Shown piece after piece: positions 51,892-62,050 of a stretch of 64,000 bases of DNA (position 1 is its first letter; every line of letters starts with the position of its first letter). Origin of the DNA: Serratia symbiotica (lineage in GTDB: Bacteria; Pseudomonadota; Gammaproteobacteria; Enterobacterales; Enterobacteriaceae); NCBI GenBank assembly GCA_900380265.1, contig LR025083.1, forward strand, positions 2,108,001 through 2,172,000. The letters run 5' to 3'. The translations under genes and the position numbers were made by a program. A model generated the notes under the pieces. It saw only the letters and a list, made by a program, of their open reading frames with translations, ran no database searches and was not told where the DNA came from.

Positions 51892-52424
51892 CTAACTGAC
51901 AAACAATTGCGCTTAGTAGCTTATCGGTATAAGCTGATTATTTCTCCTATTGCTATGCATGAAATGTAATTCGACATACGGCATATAATTACATGGTGTG
52001 ATCAGCCTTATAAGTTGAAAGGTGTCTAAAATATAAACTATCTCCTGTATAACTTTACGCTAATCGCAATCAATGTATTAAACTGAAAGTTTATATCCCT
52101 CACATCCAGAAACTTTGTAATACTTGAAAGACCCCCGTGAACTAACCTTCCCCTGCTAGGAAAGCTATGTTAACGAAGAGGGTAGGCACTGCTCGCTACA
52201 GAAACCATTGTGGTGGGAAAACCCTCTTCCAGACAACCCCCTGTTAGACCATATTGATTCTATCCCAGTCGCACTATAAAAAAGAAAGAGAACTATCGCT
52301 CTGGTCAGCCAGCAACAAGAGTTAAGCCGTAAGTTCTAAGTAACCGAGCAAGCATCAGAAACCGCGCAAATCATTAGTACAAGACCTGAGTCAGCATACT
52401 ACTTCAAAATCCTAATAGGGAAGA

Positions 52425-52447
52425 TTCCACTACAAAATGTAGTGGAA
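52425..52447. repeat. Hairpin, 10-bp stem
   Basis: TTCCACTACA / TGTAGTGGAA, loop AAA. Perfect. Confidence 0.85.
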
Positions 52448-52639
52448 CTAGATATGGAGACACAATACGAGAAAAAACAACTGGCCGTCTGGCGAACGAC
52501 CAAAATTCTCCTATATCGATTTTATATTAATACCGCGATAACTCTTACGGGCTGGAAGATCCTTATTTTTGAGATCCAACCAAAGGATAGAACATGACCG
52601 TTATATCCCTTATAGGATTATGTGCAGAATTACTTACTT

Positions 52640-52664
52640 CTATCACTCAGACACTTAGTGATAG
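52640..52664. repeat. Hairpin, 8-bp stem
   Basis: CTATCACT / AGTGATAG, 9-nt loop. Perfect. Confidence 0.7.
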
Positions 52665-52938
52665 CACCTCTCAGTCTCAATATGGATTGAGCGATTCAGA
52701 ACACAACCTGAATTATTAAAATGTAAATTGTATCACTAGGTATTATGAATCATACCATTAGTCCCTAAGTTGGTTGCACGTGCAAGCTCAGAAGTAACTA
52801 ATCTCCTCTCTCCGCAAACGTACCTGTCAGTTCAGACGCTTCTAAAAAAGCGTTGCCTTGTTTTTTATGAAACCCTTATAATTTAAGACTGAATAATATT
52901 CATGCTACTGTCGTCAATATTTACCGCATCATTCAAAA

Positions 52939-52958
52939 CTCTATGAAATAGCATAGAG
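52939..52958. repeat. Hairpin, 7-bp stem
   Basis: CTCTATG / CATAGAG, loop AAATAG. Perfect. Confidence 0.6.
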
Positions 52959-53068
52959 AAATTCAACTAGATGTTAACTAGTGATCAACTTTCATTACTG
53001 AGAGTATACTAGTCTCCACATATCACCTAAAATCTAACATGTTGTAACAATTGCATACCATGCAAACA

Positions 53069-53090
53069 TCCATCTTTTAGGCAAGATGGA
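53069..53090. repeat. Hairpin, 8-bp stem
   Basis: TCCATCTT / AAGATGGA, loop TTAGGC. Perfect. Confidence 0.7.
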
Positions 53091-53857
53091 AATGTAGAGC
53101 ATTCAAAACAAATACTACCCACCCAAGAAAACTTAATATCGTAGTCTGAAAAAATAGTTTTAGAGACCTAGTTACGGATATAGAAAAGTAAAGTAAAAGT
53201 TAGATATTCCAGGTCTATATACAGCACCATAAAAAGGACTAGCCGTTTTATTTCAATCTCGATACCCGGACTTTCGTCAGACATCTTCCTATGGTCGGTT
53301 GTGCTACCTTGAGCAACACCAAATAATGAAAGCGCTGGCAAGACAAGTGCAGGTACTCGGTAGTGCTTCTATTAAACAAGCATACTGAGATATGGGAGCC
53401 TTGAATAGCGCATAGGCAAGCCTAAACGAAGTGTTCAGTCGGACCTATAACGGGCGCTGCACATCGGAGTCAGTTATTGACCACTGTGGCAGCTCACTCA
53501 CGACAGCTTCTCATACCCACAGCTTATAGAAACTTTCAAATCTTTTTGGATGGAAAACCAGTGCGCATTGAGCTTTAATGCGATGTTCTTATTCAAACAT
53601 AAAAAGAATATGTTAACGCTTACAAAAATCTACGCGATAAAACAAGAGGTATACGACAGGTCAAGTTAGTAACAATAAAATATTACTGGCATCGGCTACC
53701 AAATCTCTAACTTATCCATGTGAAACCCATGCTGTATTTCCTGACGCTAATAATACAGTAAACTCTATACTTGTCACTATTACGGAAACTAACTCAATCA
53801 TTGACAGGTAACTCATGATTCAATAAACCATTATTACCATAAAATAATTAAATTACA

Positions 53858-53879
53858 TACTGTAATATACATTACAGTA
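53858..53879. repeat. Hairpin, 9-bp stem
   Basis: TACTGTAAT / ATTACAGTA, loop ATAC. The same arm sequence recurs in other palindromes of the window. Confidence 0.75.
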
Positions 53880-54594
53880 GCTTATTCATCCGCTACCATT
53901 TCACCCTTAGTGGTAAAATTCATCAAAATCAGTACAAACATTTTCTAAGATATGATTTTTGAGTATGATTGGTGCTACACTAACCTCATTAGTATTCACG
54001 TCATACTCTAGCGTATGATGGATTTTGTCTTCATTTCTATACACAACTAAATTTAGTTTCCTTCCTAAATTTTACGAAGTTCATATAGTTATATATAGGT
54101 CAATAACCCTTCAACCGCCAGCACTGCTGTTGATTATTTTAACTCTGTTTTAACAAGTATTGCATTTATATTTCAGCTTAGAAGCCAGGAAGGATCATTT
54201 ACTTCTGATTGGTTTGATCTCTTTAAACTTAATGAGTTCCATTCCTACGGAATTTAATCAGCTTCCATATTATTCTGAAAATTATATCAATCATTTGGCT
54301 ACTATGTTAGTAGGGAAATCTCTTAATACCAAAAACCCTCAATCCTCACACAATAGCCAGATCCTCATACTTATCAGACTCGTTTATCTATAGGATATAT
54401 TATTTTAATGACTTATATAAATAAGTTTCCCACCGTATTACTCAACAGTAATATATACATTCTTTTTGATTTACTCAGGGTAGTAAACAACTTTTCTCTA
54501 CTTCAGACTATACGTATATTGAATACCATTCAACTGTTTAATAAATAAACCTACACATTGACTTCAAATGATCCGCTGATTTTTGTAATGTGTG

Positions 54595-54603
54595 TGTTAT
54601 AAT
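54595..54603 (+). promoter_or_regulatory. Extended -10 promoter element for mutS
   Basis: TG T TATAAT is a perfect extended -10 hexamer about 65 bp upstream of the mutS start. No good -35 lies at 17 bp spacing; TTGACT at 54,558 is too far away. Extended -10 promoters can work without a -35. Confidence 0.5.
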
Positions 54604-54667
54604 GTTGAGTTAAACATAACAACTTAAATTAATTTAATTTAACTTTAATGGACACTAACTTATATAG

Positions 54668-57223
54668 ATGATTGTCGATAATAATCTAGCCTCCCACACC
54701 CCAATGATACAACAGTATCTTCTCCTAAAATCACAACATCCTGACATCCTACTATTCTACCGAATGGGTGACTTCTACGAGTTGTTCTATGAAGACGCCA
54801 ACCGTGCGTCTAGATTGTTAGATATTTCACTAACCAAGCGCGGTTCCTCGGCCGGCCAACCTATCCCGATAACTGGCATTCCACACTATTCGATGGAAAC
54901 CTATCTAGCTAGACTGGTAAAGTTAGGTGAATCTGTCGCCATTTGCGAGCAGATCGGCGATCCTGCCACTAGCAAAGGACTGGTAGACCGCAAAGTTGTT
55001 CGCATTATCACCCCAGGCACTATTACCGATGAAGCTCTGATGCAAGAGCGCAAGGATAACCTAGTTGCGGCGATCTGGCAGGATAGTCACTGTTTTGGCT
55101 ACGCGACGCTGGACATTAGCTCTGGCTGCTTCCGCATCACCCAACCACAAGATGCTGAAAGCATGGCAGCGGAATTACAGCGCACCAATCCTGCAGAACT
55201 TCTCTATCCTGACACCTTTCAACAAATGGCACTAATCGAACAGCATCGCAGCCTGCGACGCCGCCAACCGTGGGAATTTGAGCTGGAAACGGCGCGACAG
55301 CAGCTCAATTTGCAATTTGGTACCCATGATTTGATCGGCTTCGGCGTTGAGCAGTCTCATCAGGCACTACGCGCCGCCGGATGTTTACTACAATATGTAA
55401 AAGACACCCAACGCACTCCCCTCCCACATATTCGCAGCATCACTATGGACCGACCCGATGATAGTATCCTGATGGATGCTTCCACGCTTCGCAACCTAGA
55501 ACTAACACAAAACCTAACCGGGGGTCCTGAAAATACACTGGCGGCCATCCTCGACCATACTATGACACCTATGGGCAGCCGGATGCTAAAGCGTTGGCTG
55601 CATATGCCCACCCGCAATATTAAAGTCTTACACGAGCGGCAGCACGTTATTGGTAAGCTACAAACTTTATATAGTAATTTACAGCCTTTCTTGCAGCAGG
55701 TTGGCGATCAAGAGCGCATCCTGGCGCGCCTAGCACTACGCACTGCCCGTCCACGAGATCTCGCACGGATGCGCCATGCTTTCCAACAATTACCAAAAAT
55801 TCGTGCATTATTGAAAAATGTGCATACAGCACATTTAAAACAATTGCTGTCACAGGTTAGTCAGTTCGATTCGTTATTGGATCTGCTAGAACGGGCAATA
55901 GTCGCATCCCCTCCAGCTCTAATACGCGAAGGTGGTGTTATTGCGCCTGGCTACAATAGAGAATTAGACACGTGGCGCGCATTGGCGGACGGCGCCAGCA
56001 GCTATCTGCATCAACTAGAAATTCGCGAGCGTGAAACATGGGGGCTTGATACTCTGAAGGTAGGGTTCAATAGCATACACGGCTATTACATTCAGGTTAG
56101 CCATGGGCAAAGCCACCTGGTTCCAATCCATTACGTGCGTCGTCAGACACTTAAAAACGCTGAACGTTATATCATTCCCGAATTAAAAGAGTATGAAGAC
56201 AAGGCCCTAAGTTCCAAGGGGAAGGCTCTCTCCATTGAAAAAAACTTGTACGACGAGCTCTTCGATCTACTCCTATTACATCTACCAGAGTTACAGCAAA
56301 GCGCTGCTGCAATTGCGGAGCTAGACTTGCTGAGTAATTTAGCCGAACGAGCTAATACCCTACACTATACTTGCCCAAAAATAAGCGACAAAGCGGGGCT
56401 TCACATTACCGAAGGACGCCACCCAGTGGTGGAGCAAGTACAGGGCGAGCCTTTTATCCCCAACTCGCTCTTACTGTCCCCAGACCGCCTTATGGTCATC
56501 ATAAGTGGCCCCAATATGGGGGGGAAAAGCACCTTTATGCGCCAAACAGCACTCATTGTCCTAATGGCGCACATCGGTAGCTATGTGCCAGCAACTAAAG
56601 CCCATTTTGGGCCAGTAGACCGCATCTTTACTCGTATTGGCGCCTCGGATGATCTGGCTTCAGGCCGTTCTACCTTTATGGTGGAGATGACAGAAACGGC
56701 CAATATCCTGCACAATGCCACCAAACGCAGTCTGGTGATTATAGATGAAATCGGCCGAGGCACTTCTACCTACGATGGTCTCTCTCTGGCTTGGGCGTGC
56801 GCTGAAACCCTGGTCGGGCATATCAAAGCTATGACGCTTTTCGCCACCCACTACTTCGAGCTAACCAACCTGCCAGAGAAAATACAAGGCGTAGTCAATA
56901 TGCATCTAGACGCCATAGAGCACTCTGGCACTATCGCCTTTATGCACAACATGCAGGAGGGTGCAGCGAGCAAAAGTTATGGCTTAGCAGTAGCAGCACT
57001 GGCCGGTATACCGCGTGATGTCATCAACCGCGCACGTCAGAAACTACATGAATTAGAGTCGGCTTCTAAGCATACCCCATCAGCTGCAATTAATGAAACT
57101 CAGATGATGTTGCTGGATGCAGAAACCTCACATGTCGTGACAACACTAAAAACATTGAACCCAGATTTACTATCGCCACGTCAAGCGATAGAGTGGCTAT
57201 ATCGGTTGAAAGCCATGATGTGA
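54668..57223 (+). CDS. mutS: DNA mismatch repair protein MutS
   Basis: An intact 851-residue MutS (E. coli 853). It recognises base mismatches and small loops as a dimer and recruits MutL using ATP. The mismatch-binding motif [11 protein letters not shown] places F36 and E38 exactly as in E. coli. The C-terminal ATPase has Walker [10 protein letters not shown] from G614, Walker B with D693-E694 (DEIGRG) and the ATHYFELT segment. The C-terminus ([13 protein letters not shown]) is complete. The start is ATG 54,668; the Shine-Dalgarno is weak. GC content and codon use are far above the upstream desert. The gene faces the rpoS pseudogene tail to tail, as in enterobacteria. A perfect 8-bp inverted repeat lies inside the gene at 55,816-55,836, in a part of the protein that is poorly conserved. 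Confidence 0.98.
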   Translation: MIVDNNLASHTPMIQQYLLLKSQHPDILLFYRMGDFYELFYEDANRASRLLDISLTKRGSSAGQPIPITGIPHYSMETYLARLVKLGESVAICEQIGDPATSKGLVDRKVVRIITPGTITDEALMQERKDNLVAAIWQDSHCFGYATLDISSGCFRITQPQDAESMAAELQRTNPAELLYPDTFQQMALIEQHRSLRRRQPWEFELETARQQLNLQFGTHDLIGFGVEQSHQALRAAGCLLQYVKDTQRTPLPHIRSITMDRPDDSILMDASTLRNLELTQNLTGGPENTLAAILDHTMTPMGSRMLKRWLHMPTRNIKVLHERQHVIGKLQTLYSNLQPFLQQVGDQERILARLALRTARPRDLARMRHAFQQLPKIRALLKNVHTAHLKQLLSQVSQFDSLLDLLERAIVASPPALIREGGVIAPGYNRELDTWRALADGASSYLHQLEIRERETWGLDTLKVGFNSIHGYYIQVSHGQSHLVPIHYVRRQTLKNAERYIIPELKEYEDKALSSKGKALSIEKNLYDELFDLLLLHLPELQQSAAAIAELDLLSNLAERANTLHYTCPKISDKAGLHITEGRHPVVEQVQGEPFIPNSLLLSPDRLMVIISGPNMGGKSTFMRQTALIVLMAHIGSYVPATKAHFGPVDRIFTRIGASDDLASGRSTFMVEMTETANILHNATKRSLVIIDEIGRGTSTYDGLSLAWACAETLVGHIKAMTLFATHYFELTNLPEKIQGVVNMHLDAIEHSGTIAFMHNMQEGAASKSYGLAVAALAGIPRDVINRARQKLHELESASKHTPSAAINETQMMLLDAETSHVVTTLKTLNPDLLSPRQAIEWLYRLKAMM
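55816..55836. repeat. Hairpin inside mutS, 8-bp stem
   Basis: AAATGTGC / GCACATTT, loop ATACA. It encodes KNVHTAHL at a position where E. coli MutS has a different sequence (ETVDSAPV). Confidence 0.8.
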
Positions 57224-57282
57224 TCCATCTGGGATTACAGACATAAATAATAGATGGCACGATCACTATTTTAAGTTGATAA

Positions 57283-58240
57283 GGGAAAATGCTCAGCGTT
57301 TAAATTTGTGACATTCTGAGCTAGCACCGCAACCCCTCAACTTAAATCTGAGGCACAAGTGCACACATTAATCTAATCCCGTATTTTAGATCTTCTAATA
57401 TTTCCAATCCATAGCCAGTAATCAAACGGTCGTGCTAGAACTACCTACTATTTGTTTTACCTCAAATATGAACTTGACGATGCTCTTTTCCACATCATTA
57501 TCTCACGGAGTACTGACAGACTGCTTGGATTTCTTGTCTATAGGAATATCTGACAGGGCTTTCTCTACATCACCGCCATTGGCGTATCACCCAATACGAT
57601 AGCGTCATTTATCCACGAAATACCAAGATCCTCACTAACTAATGCGTCGAGTTACTCTGCAACCGGATCAACCGCCCTTATGATCTAGTTCGTGAGAGAG
57701 CTGGCTCGTCTCGAAGAGAGACATAAAGTTTTTGCAAAGATTAACAGGAAGTCAGCCAGTACCGGTTTGTTTATAAAAACGCCAAATTATCTGCTGTCTG
57801 CTCCATATTGCATAAGTGGAGAAACAGAAACTGCATTGCGAGTCAAAATTTCCACTACGTGCATCAGATTAAGATTATATTTTTTATCTAATTTAACAGT
57901 ACTAACAAACGGTTTTGTAGAGCTAAACTTGTATCACTACATCAGTATTGCTTTTATTATCAAGATTGGATACCTCATCCAGGTGCAAAGTCACAGTACT
58001 AGAAATCTTTCCAACTACGATAAAATAGGTGTGTCCGTTACCTTGCCTAAATAACGGTTTATTTCTTCTAAGAGAAGCTAGCTAACGCTCTGAGAGCGCG
58101 TCGCTCTTTTGCTACCAAAAATTCTCATTCCACTTTTATCCGCAAGTGTTTAGCAATCAAAGATTTATATCTCTATCCTATTTTAGTTATGATCACATCA
58201 TCAACTTACTCGTTAACTCCTAGCTTATTGAGGCCCATAA
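57283..58240 (-). pseudogene. rpoS: rpoS pseudogene (stationary-phase sigma factor)
   Basis: The reverse strand keeps scattered RpoS sequence in the expected order, broken by stops and frameshifts. Reading 5' to 3', I can align NLNLMHVVEILT with NLGLIRAVEKFD, STYAMW..RQT with STYATWWIRQT, LRDEPALSHELDH with LRTARELSHKLDH, and GGDVEKALSDI...DNDVEKSIVKF with GGDSEKALLDI...DDDMKQSIVKW. An EGLR.LR.M-like end lies near 57,283-57,340. An in-frame TGA and several indels are visible. Its place between nlpD and convergent mutS is the standard enterobacterial one. General stress regulation by RpoS has been lost. The 120-codon + strand open frame at 57,692-58,054 is antisense to this pseudogene and not a gene. 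Ends are approximate. Confidence 0.88.
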
Positions 58241-58297
58241 GTAAGCTCGGCTTAATAGGCGAGCGAAACACACCGTACTCTTCTCATTGGATGCATG

Positions 58298-59251
58298 CTA
58301 TCGCTTCGGAAGATAATTCAGCGGGTTTACCGATTTTCCCTTATAACGGATTTCAAAGTGCAACCGTACTGAACTTGTGCCTGTACTACCCATAGTAGCG
58401 ACTTTTTGACCTGCTTTGACTTCTTGTTGTTCCCGAACGAGCATTGTTTCGTTGTGAGCGTAAGCGCTCAGGTAATCATCATTATGTTTAATAATAATTA
58501 GATTTCCATAACCCCGTAAAGCATTTCCTGCATAAACTACGCAACCCCTTGCAGCAGCGAAAATAGGATGCCCAGGTGGACCTGCGATATCGACTCCTTT
58601 ATTTCCGCCTTCTGATGAGGAAAAATTATCAATAACCTTACCCTCAGATGGCCATCTCCAACTGCGTATCGATACAGTATTATTGAAAGGTCTTGAAGCT
58701 ATCGGTGCAATAAGAGGAGAAACAGCATGGCTGCCCACTTTAGATAATACATTTTGTTTATCATTATTCGAATACGCGTTAGTGGGGTGAAAATTAACTA
58801 TTTTAGTTTGCATATGCTTACTGGATAACTGTTTAGAAACTCCTCCTTTGGTGATATTAGTTCCAACTAACATAACACCGTTTCGATGAACATACCTATT
58901 ACTAAGTTGAATACTTTGGCCCACATTGAGTTTATAAGGTTCGGAAATATGATTTTGCTGTGCTAAATACCACAAATCATTGCCAGTAATCCAGGCAATA
59001 TAAAATAATGTATCGCCATGCCTAACGATATATTGATTACCGATGTAGCTCCCTTTAGCACTCAGCTCGTAGGTTCGGTTGTAAATCATGCCTCGAGCAG
59101 GTCTGGCGTGATTCACGTTACAATCATCAGATCTAGCGACCCCATAAACGCCCACCCTGGTAATAGGGCATGCTGTCGTTGTAGTATTCATACAACCAAC
59201 CAGACAGAAACTCAACATTATACACACCGCAACTCTGCGTAAATTTATCAT
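58298..59251 (-). CDS. nlpD: NlpD, LysM/LytM lipoprotein, murein hydrolase activator
   Basis: Intact outer-membrane lipoprotein that in E. coli activates the amidase AmiC for daughter-cell separation. I choose ATG 59,251 (317 residues) because GAGG lies six bases upstream; the in-frame ATG 59,269 would place it inside the coding region. Signal peptide with lipobox LVGC (Cys20 from the chosen start). A LysM domain follows at about 74-117 ([13 protein letters not shown]). A degenerate LytM/M23 domain covers about 203-314. One metal-ligand His is replaced (NKGVDIAG), as in functional NlpD, so it should be an activator rather than a peptidase. It is shorter than E. coli NlpD (379) because the Q-rich linker repeats are missing. 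In E. coli the main rpoS promoter lies inside nlpD; here rpoS is dead, so nlpD is retained for its own role. Confidence 0.95.
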   Translation of the reverse strand: MINLRRVAVCIMLSFCLVGCMNTTTTACPITRVGVYGVARSDDCNVNHARPARGMIYNRTYELSAKGSYIGNQYIVRHGDTLFYIAWITGNDLWYLAQQNHISEPYKLNVGQSIQLSNRYVHRNGVMLVGTNITKGGVSKQLSSKHMQTKIVNFHPTNAYSNNDKQNVLSKVGSHAVSPLIAPIASRPFNNTVSIRSWRWPSEGKVIDNFSSSEGGNKGVDIAGPPGHPIFAAARGCVVYAGNALRGYGNLIIIKHNDDYLSAYAHNETMLVREQQEVKAGQKVATMGSTGTSSVRLHFEIRYKGKSVNPLNYLPKR

Positions 59252-59257
59252 TGGGAT

Positions 59258-59261
59258 CCTC
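59258..59261 (-). promoter_or_regulatory. Ribosome binding site deciding the nlpD start
   Basis: GAGG on the minus strand, six bases before ATG 59,251. It favours that start over ATG 59,269. Confidence 0.6.
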
Positions 59262-59269
59262 GTATGCAT

Positions 59270-59700
59270 ATTTCTCTAATCACAGTGATATTAGTGATGT
59301 GTCCAACATTTCATTTATATCGTAGCTGAGTTTTTATCACTTTCTCAATTTCTGCGATACCAAGAAGTTCCCAGCCGATCCCTGAACGCCAAACGGCCTT
59401 CTGGAAGAAAATAGAAACAGCAAGCCCTCGCTAAGCAAATTAGCAATGCCACAAGATAAGATAGGTAATCGTATTAAAATCAGTTTTATTGAAATAATAA
59501 AACCTTATTCAAAGGTAATGAAAGTTCAATGAATTACAGATGCGATGTAAGGTGAGAAATAACTAGGCAGCTTTACCTCTGATCAGTAGAACAAAGCGAC
59601 GCGCTGTATCGTTATAAATGGCAAATTCATTAGCATGACCTGGATATTTTTTAGAATCTAAGCTTGTGCCCTACGGCAACATCTAGGCAGCCCGTTGTTT
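59270..59700 (-). pseudogene. Position of pcm, unrecognisable
   Basis: In enterobacteria pcm (protein-L-isoaspartate methyltransferase, about 208 residues) lies between surE and nlpD. Only about 450 bp remain here and I could not align any Pcm motif. The call rests on synteny alone; the gene appears partly deleted as well as decayed. Confidence 0.25.
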
Positions 59701-60455
59701 ATCTCTTTTATTAACACCTGCGGATTTACAAACGACAAGCTGGTAACCATAATAGCATGGCATTTAACACACCACCGCACACCCTACTATTTCACTATAC
59801 TAGACAAAGGAATTATGAGGATTGTACTTATGGAACGGGGTTACTCTGTCATGGAAGGGTTTTAATCCGTTTAACAGAGCATACATCTGAGTAGATCTGT
59901 TAAAGTAGCGATTTAACAATTGAGACCCTTCTAATTCCAGCATTCGTTAGGTACATTAGGTGAAACAGTTTGTTCATTCAATGCAGCTCTTCACCCTTCA
60001 ATTAGCTCAAATATGTTGCTATGAGCGCCTAAGCTGCATCAGTGATTAGATACACCTCACCTCTAGGCGAGCCTTTCTGTTGAATCTCTGTTGAAATCGG
60101 TATCTAACCTGAAATGACACTGACTACCACAGAACCTTATACAATAACGCTTTTAGCTGCGTTAACCTAACTAACAAATACCTAATTACCGGGTTCTAAT
60201 CCCATCAGAGGTCACGATAATACATTTTATGATTACATCCGAACATAGGATGTTATTGATATTGAGTACTTCCCGTACGCTGCGACTTACTCTATAGCGA
60301 CATTTACATGCCGCTAGGTAATAGCAGAATGCGTATAACACTGCTATTTATTCAACGAACAGTGTTAGTATGACGAACAGTACAACATAGAATCTCTATA
60401 TTTTGACGCGTCACAGAGCCAAAATGGATAATAATAAGGTCGATTAAGATCGGCA
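59700..60455 (-). pseudogene. surE: surE pseudogene (5'/3'-nucleotidase SurE)
   Basis: On the reverse strand at 60,198-60,222 the sequence reads IIVTSDGI, matching the SurE core DIVVSGINAG. Immediately downstream are traces of GPNLGDD...SGTVAAA, with stops and indels. Position and available length fit a 253-residue gene lying between truD and pcm. Ends are estimates from the position of the matched core. Confidence 0.5.
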
Positions 60456-61556
60456 TTAATCTCTAAAACTACGCAATCTAGTTCAAATCACATCAATAAA
60501 TTAAGGCTTAGAAATACACAGTCTATCGGCATCCATACCACACAGCAATATCGACGCTGGACAAGGTCAACATACGCAACGCAGTGATACTTTCACTGCA
60601 ACACATTTGAAGTAGAGCTGCAGCCTTGATCTAACATGACCAGTGACGCATTAAAATTACCTCATCACCCGTATTAACCCCTAAAAACCGGATTCGGTAA
60701 CGCCATTGTCATAGCTTATAAACATTCGTACATTGTTATCTTGATCAAGAATTTAAATAATTCTGCTCGCCGCAGAAATAGGACGGTCAAAAACCGTCAT
60801 TCAGTTGAATTATAACCCAGCAGCATACACTCTATGTTGTATGCCTACCAGAGTCAATCTTGCGAGATTTTGATGTCGGTTCGAAAGTCGGAGGCGCTGT
60901 ACCCGACTGCTCTAATTTTGTAAGAATTGTTCTGTGATTTTATACGCATATCTAAAGGTTCCTGGTTCACCCTTCTCCGCTAAAAGTTCAGCACTAGTGA
61001 ACTGAATAGTGCCTAACTTGCCTCTGCACCTCTAACTCCTAATCTATTACTATGGAACAAGTAGCAAACTCATAGAACTATGAACCGCCAAAACGAGTCT
61101 ATACGGAACGGTATTAGGGGAAGGAGCCGACTAACAATATCTTTCAATTACGCTACGAGCGCTAAAAGCTTAATCAGCATAAAGTTATTCCCTTTTAACA
61201 GTCTGACGCACATCTGTCGCAAATAACGTCTTTAAGCCCATGTTAGCGGCATTCGCGTGACATGCGAATAGTCAGGCGTTTAATGAAACGCTTAGCGCAG
61301 CCAGGCATTGTTCAGGCACCGCCTGCTGATCTTTAAGTGCTATATAACTAATGGTTAGAGTTGAATTTAAACAAACCCTGGTTGTAAACCCGGCCTACAA
61401 GGGATATTTGTAGGCTGTTGTGAAAATATTCATCAACATCTTTGCGGTTTAGCATTTGTTTTAAAACATCACTCTCTCACAGCACGCAGTTGCCTGTTAC
61501 GGGTTTAAGGAGCCAATTCTCTGCGTCAGACCATATAGCTAGATCAGATTAATCAT
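60456..61556 (-). pseudogene. truD: truD pseudogene (tRNA pseudouridine-13 synthase)
   Basis: Starting at ATG 61,556, ten bases after the ispF stop, the reverse strand reads MINLI*LYGLTQRIGSL. This aligns with the TruD N-terminus ([20 protein letters not shown]) apart from a stop and small changes. The remaining length to surE (about 1.1 kb) fits the 349-residue gene. The rest of the frame is broken. Synteny with ispF upstream and surE downstream supports the call. Confidence 0.5.
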
Positions 61557-61566
61557 ACTAATACAA

Positions 61567-62040
61567 CTATACTGTGATTAATAAAACGACTGCCTCGCAG
61601 GCAATACCCTCACCGCGCCCAGCAAAACCGAGCTCTTCCGTTGTAGTGGCCTTAATGTTAATATCCGCTATATGACAGTGCAGATCTTCAGCAAGGAAGA
61701 CGCACATTTGCGGGATGTATGGAGCCATCTTTGGTTCCTGAGCAATAATAGTAATATCTAGATTCCCCAATCGGTAACCTTTTCTGCAGATACGCTTCCA
61801 GGCTTGGCGAAGCATGTCTCGGCTATCTGCACCATTCCAAGCCTGTGCAGTGTCCGGAAACATTCTACCAATGTCTCCCAAACACGATGCTCCCAATAAG
61901 GCATCCGTCACAGCATGCTGAGCAACATCACCATCTGAATGAGATAGTAAGCCGCTTTTATAAGGGATCTGAACACCGCCTATCAGCAGCGGCCCTTGTC
62001 CACCAAATCTATGTGCATCAAAACCATGACCGATGCGCAT
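61567..62040 (-). CDS. ispF: 2-C-methyl-D-erythritol 2,4-cyclodiphosphate synthase
   Basis: An intact 157-residue IspF (usual length 159). It cyclises CDP-ME 2-phosphate to MEcPP in the MEP isoprenoid pathway as a homotrimer with a zinc ion between subunits. D8 and H10 (GFDAH) and H42 supply the metal ligands, and the [10 protein letters not shown] motif carries H34 and D38. The C-terminal [19 protein letters not shown] signature is complete. A good Shine-Dalgarno (AAGGAG) lies six bases before the start. It follows ispD by 10 bases, so the two are co-transcribed and make consecutive pathway enzymes together with the unlinked IspE. Confidence 0.97.
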   Translation of the reverse strand: MRIGHGFDAHRFGGQGPLLIGGVQIPYKSGLLSHSDGDVAQHAVTDALLGASCLGDIGRMFPDTAQAWNGADSRDMLRQAWKRICRKGYRLGNLDITIIAQEPKMAPYIPQMCVFLAEDLHCHIADINIKATTTEELGFAGRGEGIACEAVVLLITV

Positions 62041-62050
62041 GCTTCGCTCC

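Larger units (their letters stand above)
51000..54590. other. Gene desert, segment 5 (upstream of mutS)
   Basis: AT-rich decayed DNA with no recognisable gene. The 66- and 77-codon frames present have no homology or ribosome binding site that I can defend. Several long hairpins occur here. Confidence 0.75.

Noticed and set aside
54558-54563. TTGACT as the -35 of the mutS promoter.
   Set aside because: It lies 34 bp from the TATAAT hexamer, double the allowed spacing.
1-54667. CRISPR array.
   Set aside because: The palindromes differ in sequence and spacing; there are no regularly spaced direct repeats and no cas genes.
1-54667. Intact insertion sequences or prophage.
   Set aside because: No transposase, integrase or phage structural protein could be recognised, and no flanking target duplications were seen.
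57224-57280. Terminator after mutS (CCATCT...AGATGG).
   Set aside because: The loop is about 21 nt, the stem only 6 bp and no T-tract follows.
57692-58054. 120-codon plus-strand frame between mutS and nlpD.
   Set aside because: It is antisense to the aligned rpoS pseudogene and its sequence is explained by that.
60185-60215. tRNA T-loop-like GGGTTCTAATCCC.
   Set aside because: Only three pairs form, no other tRNA arms exist, and the segment aligns with the surE core on the reverse strand.
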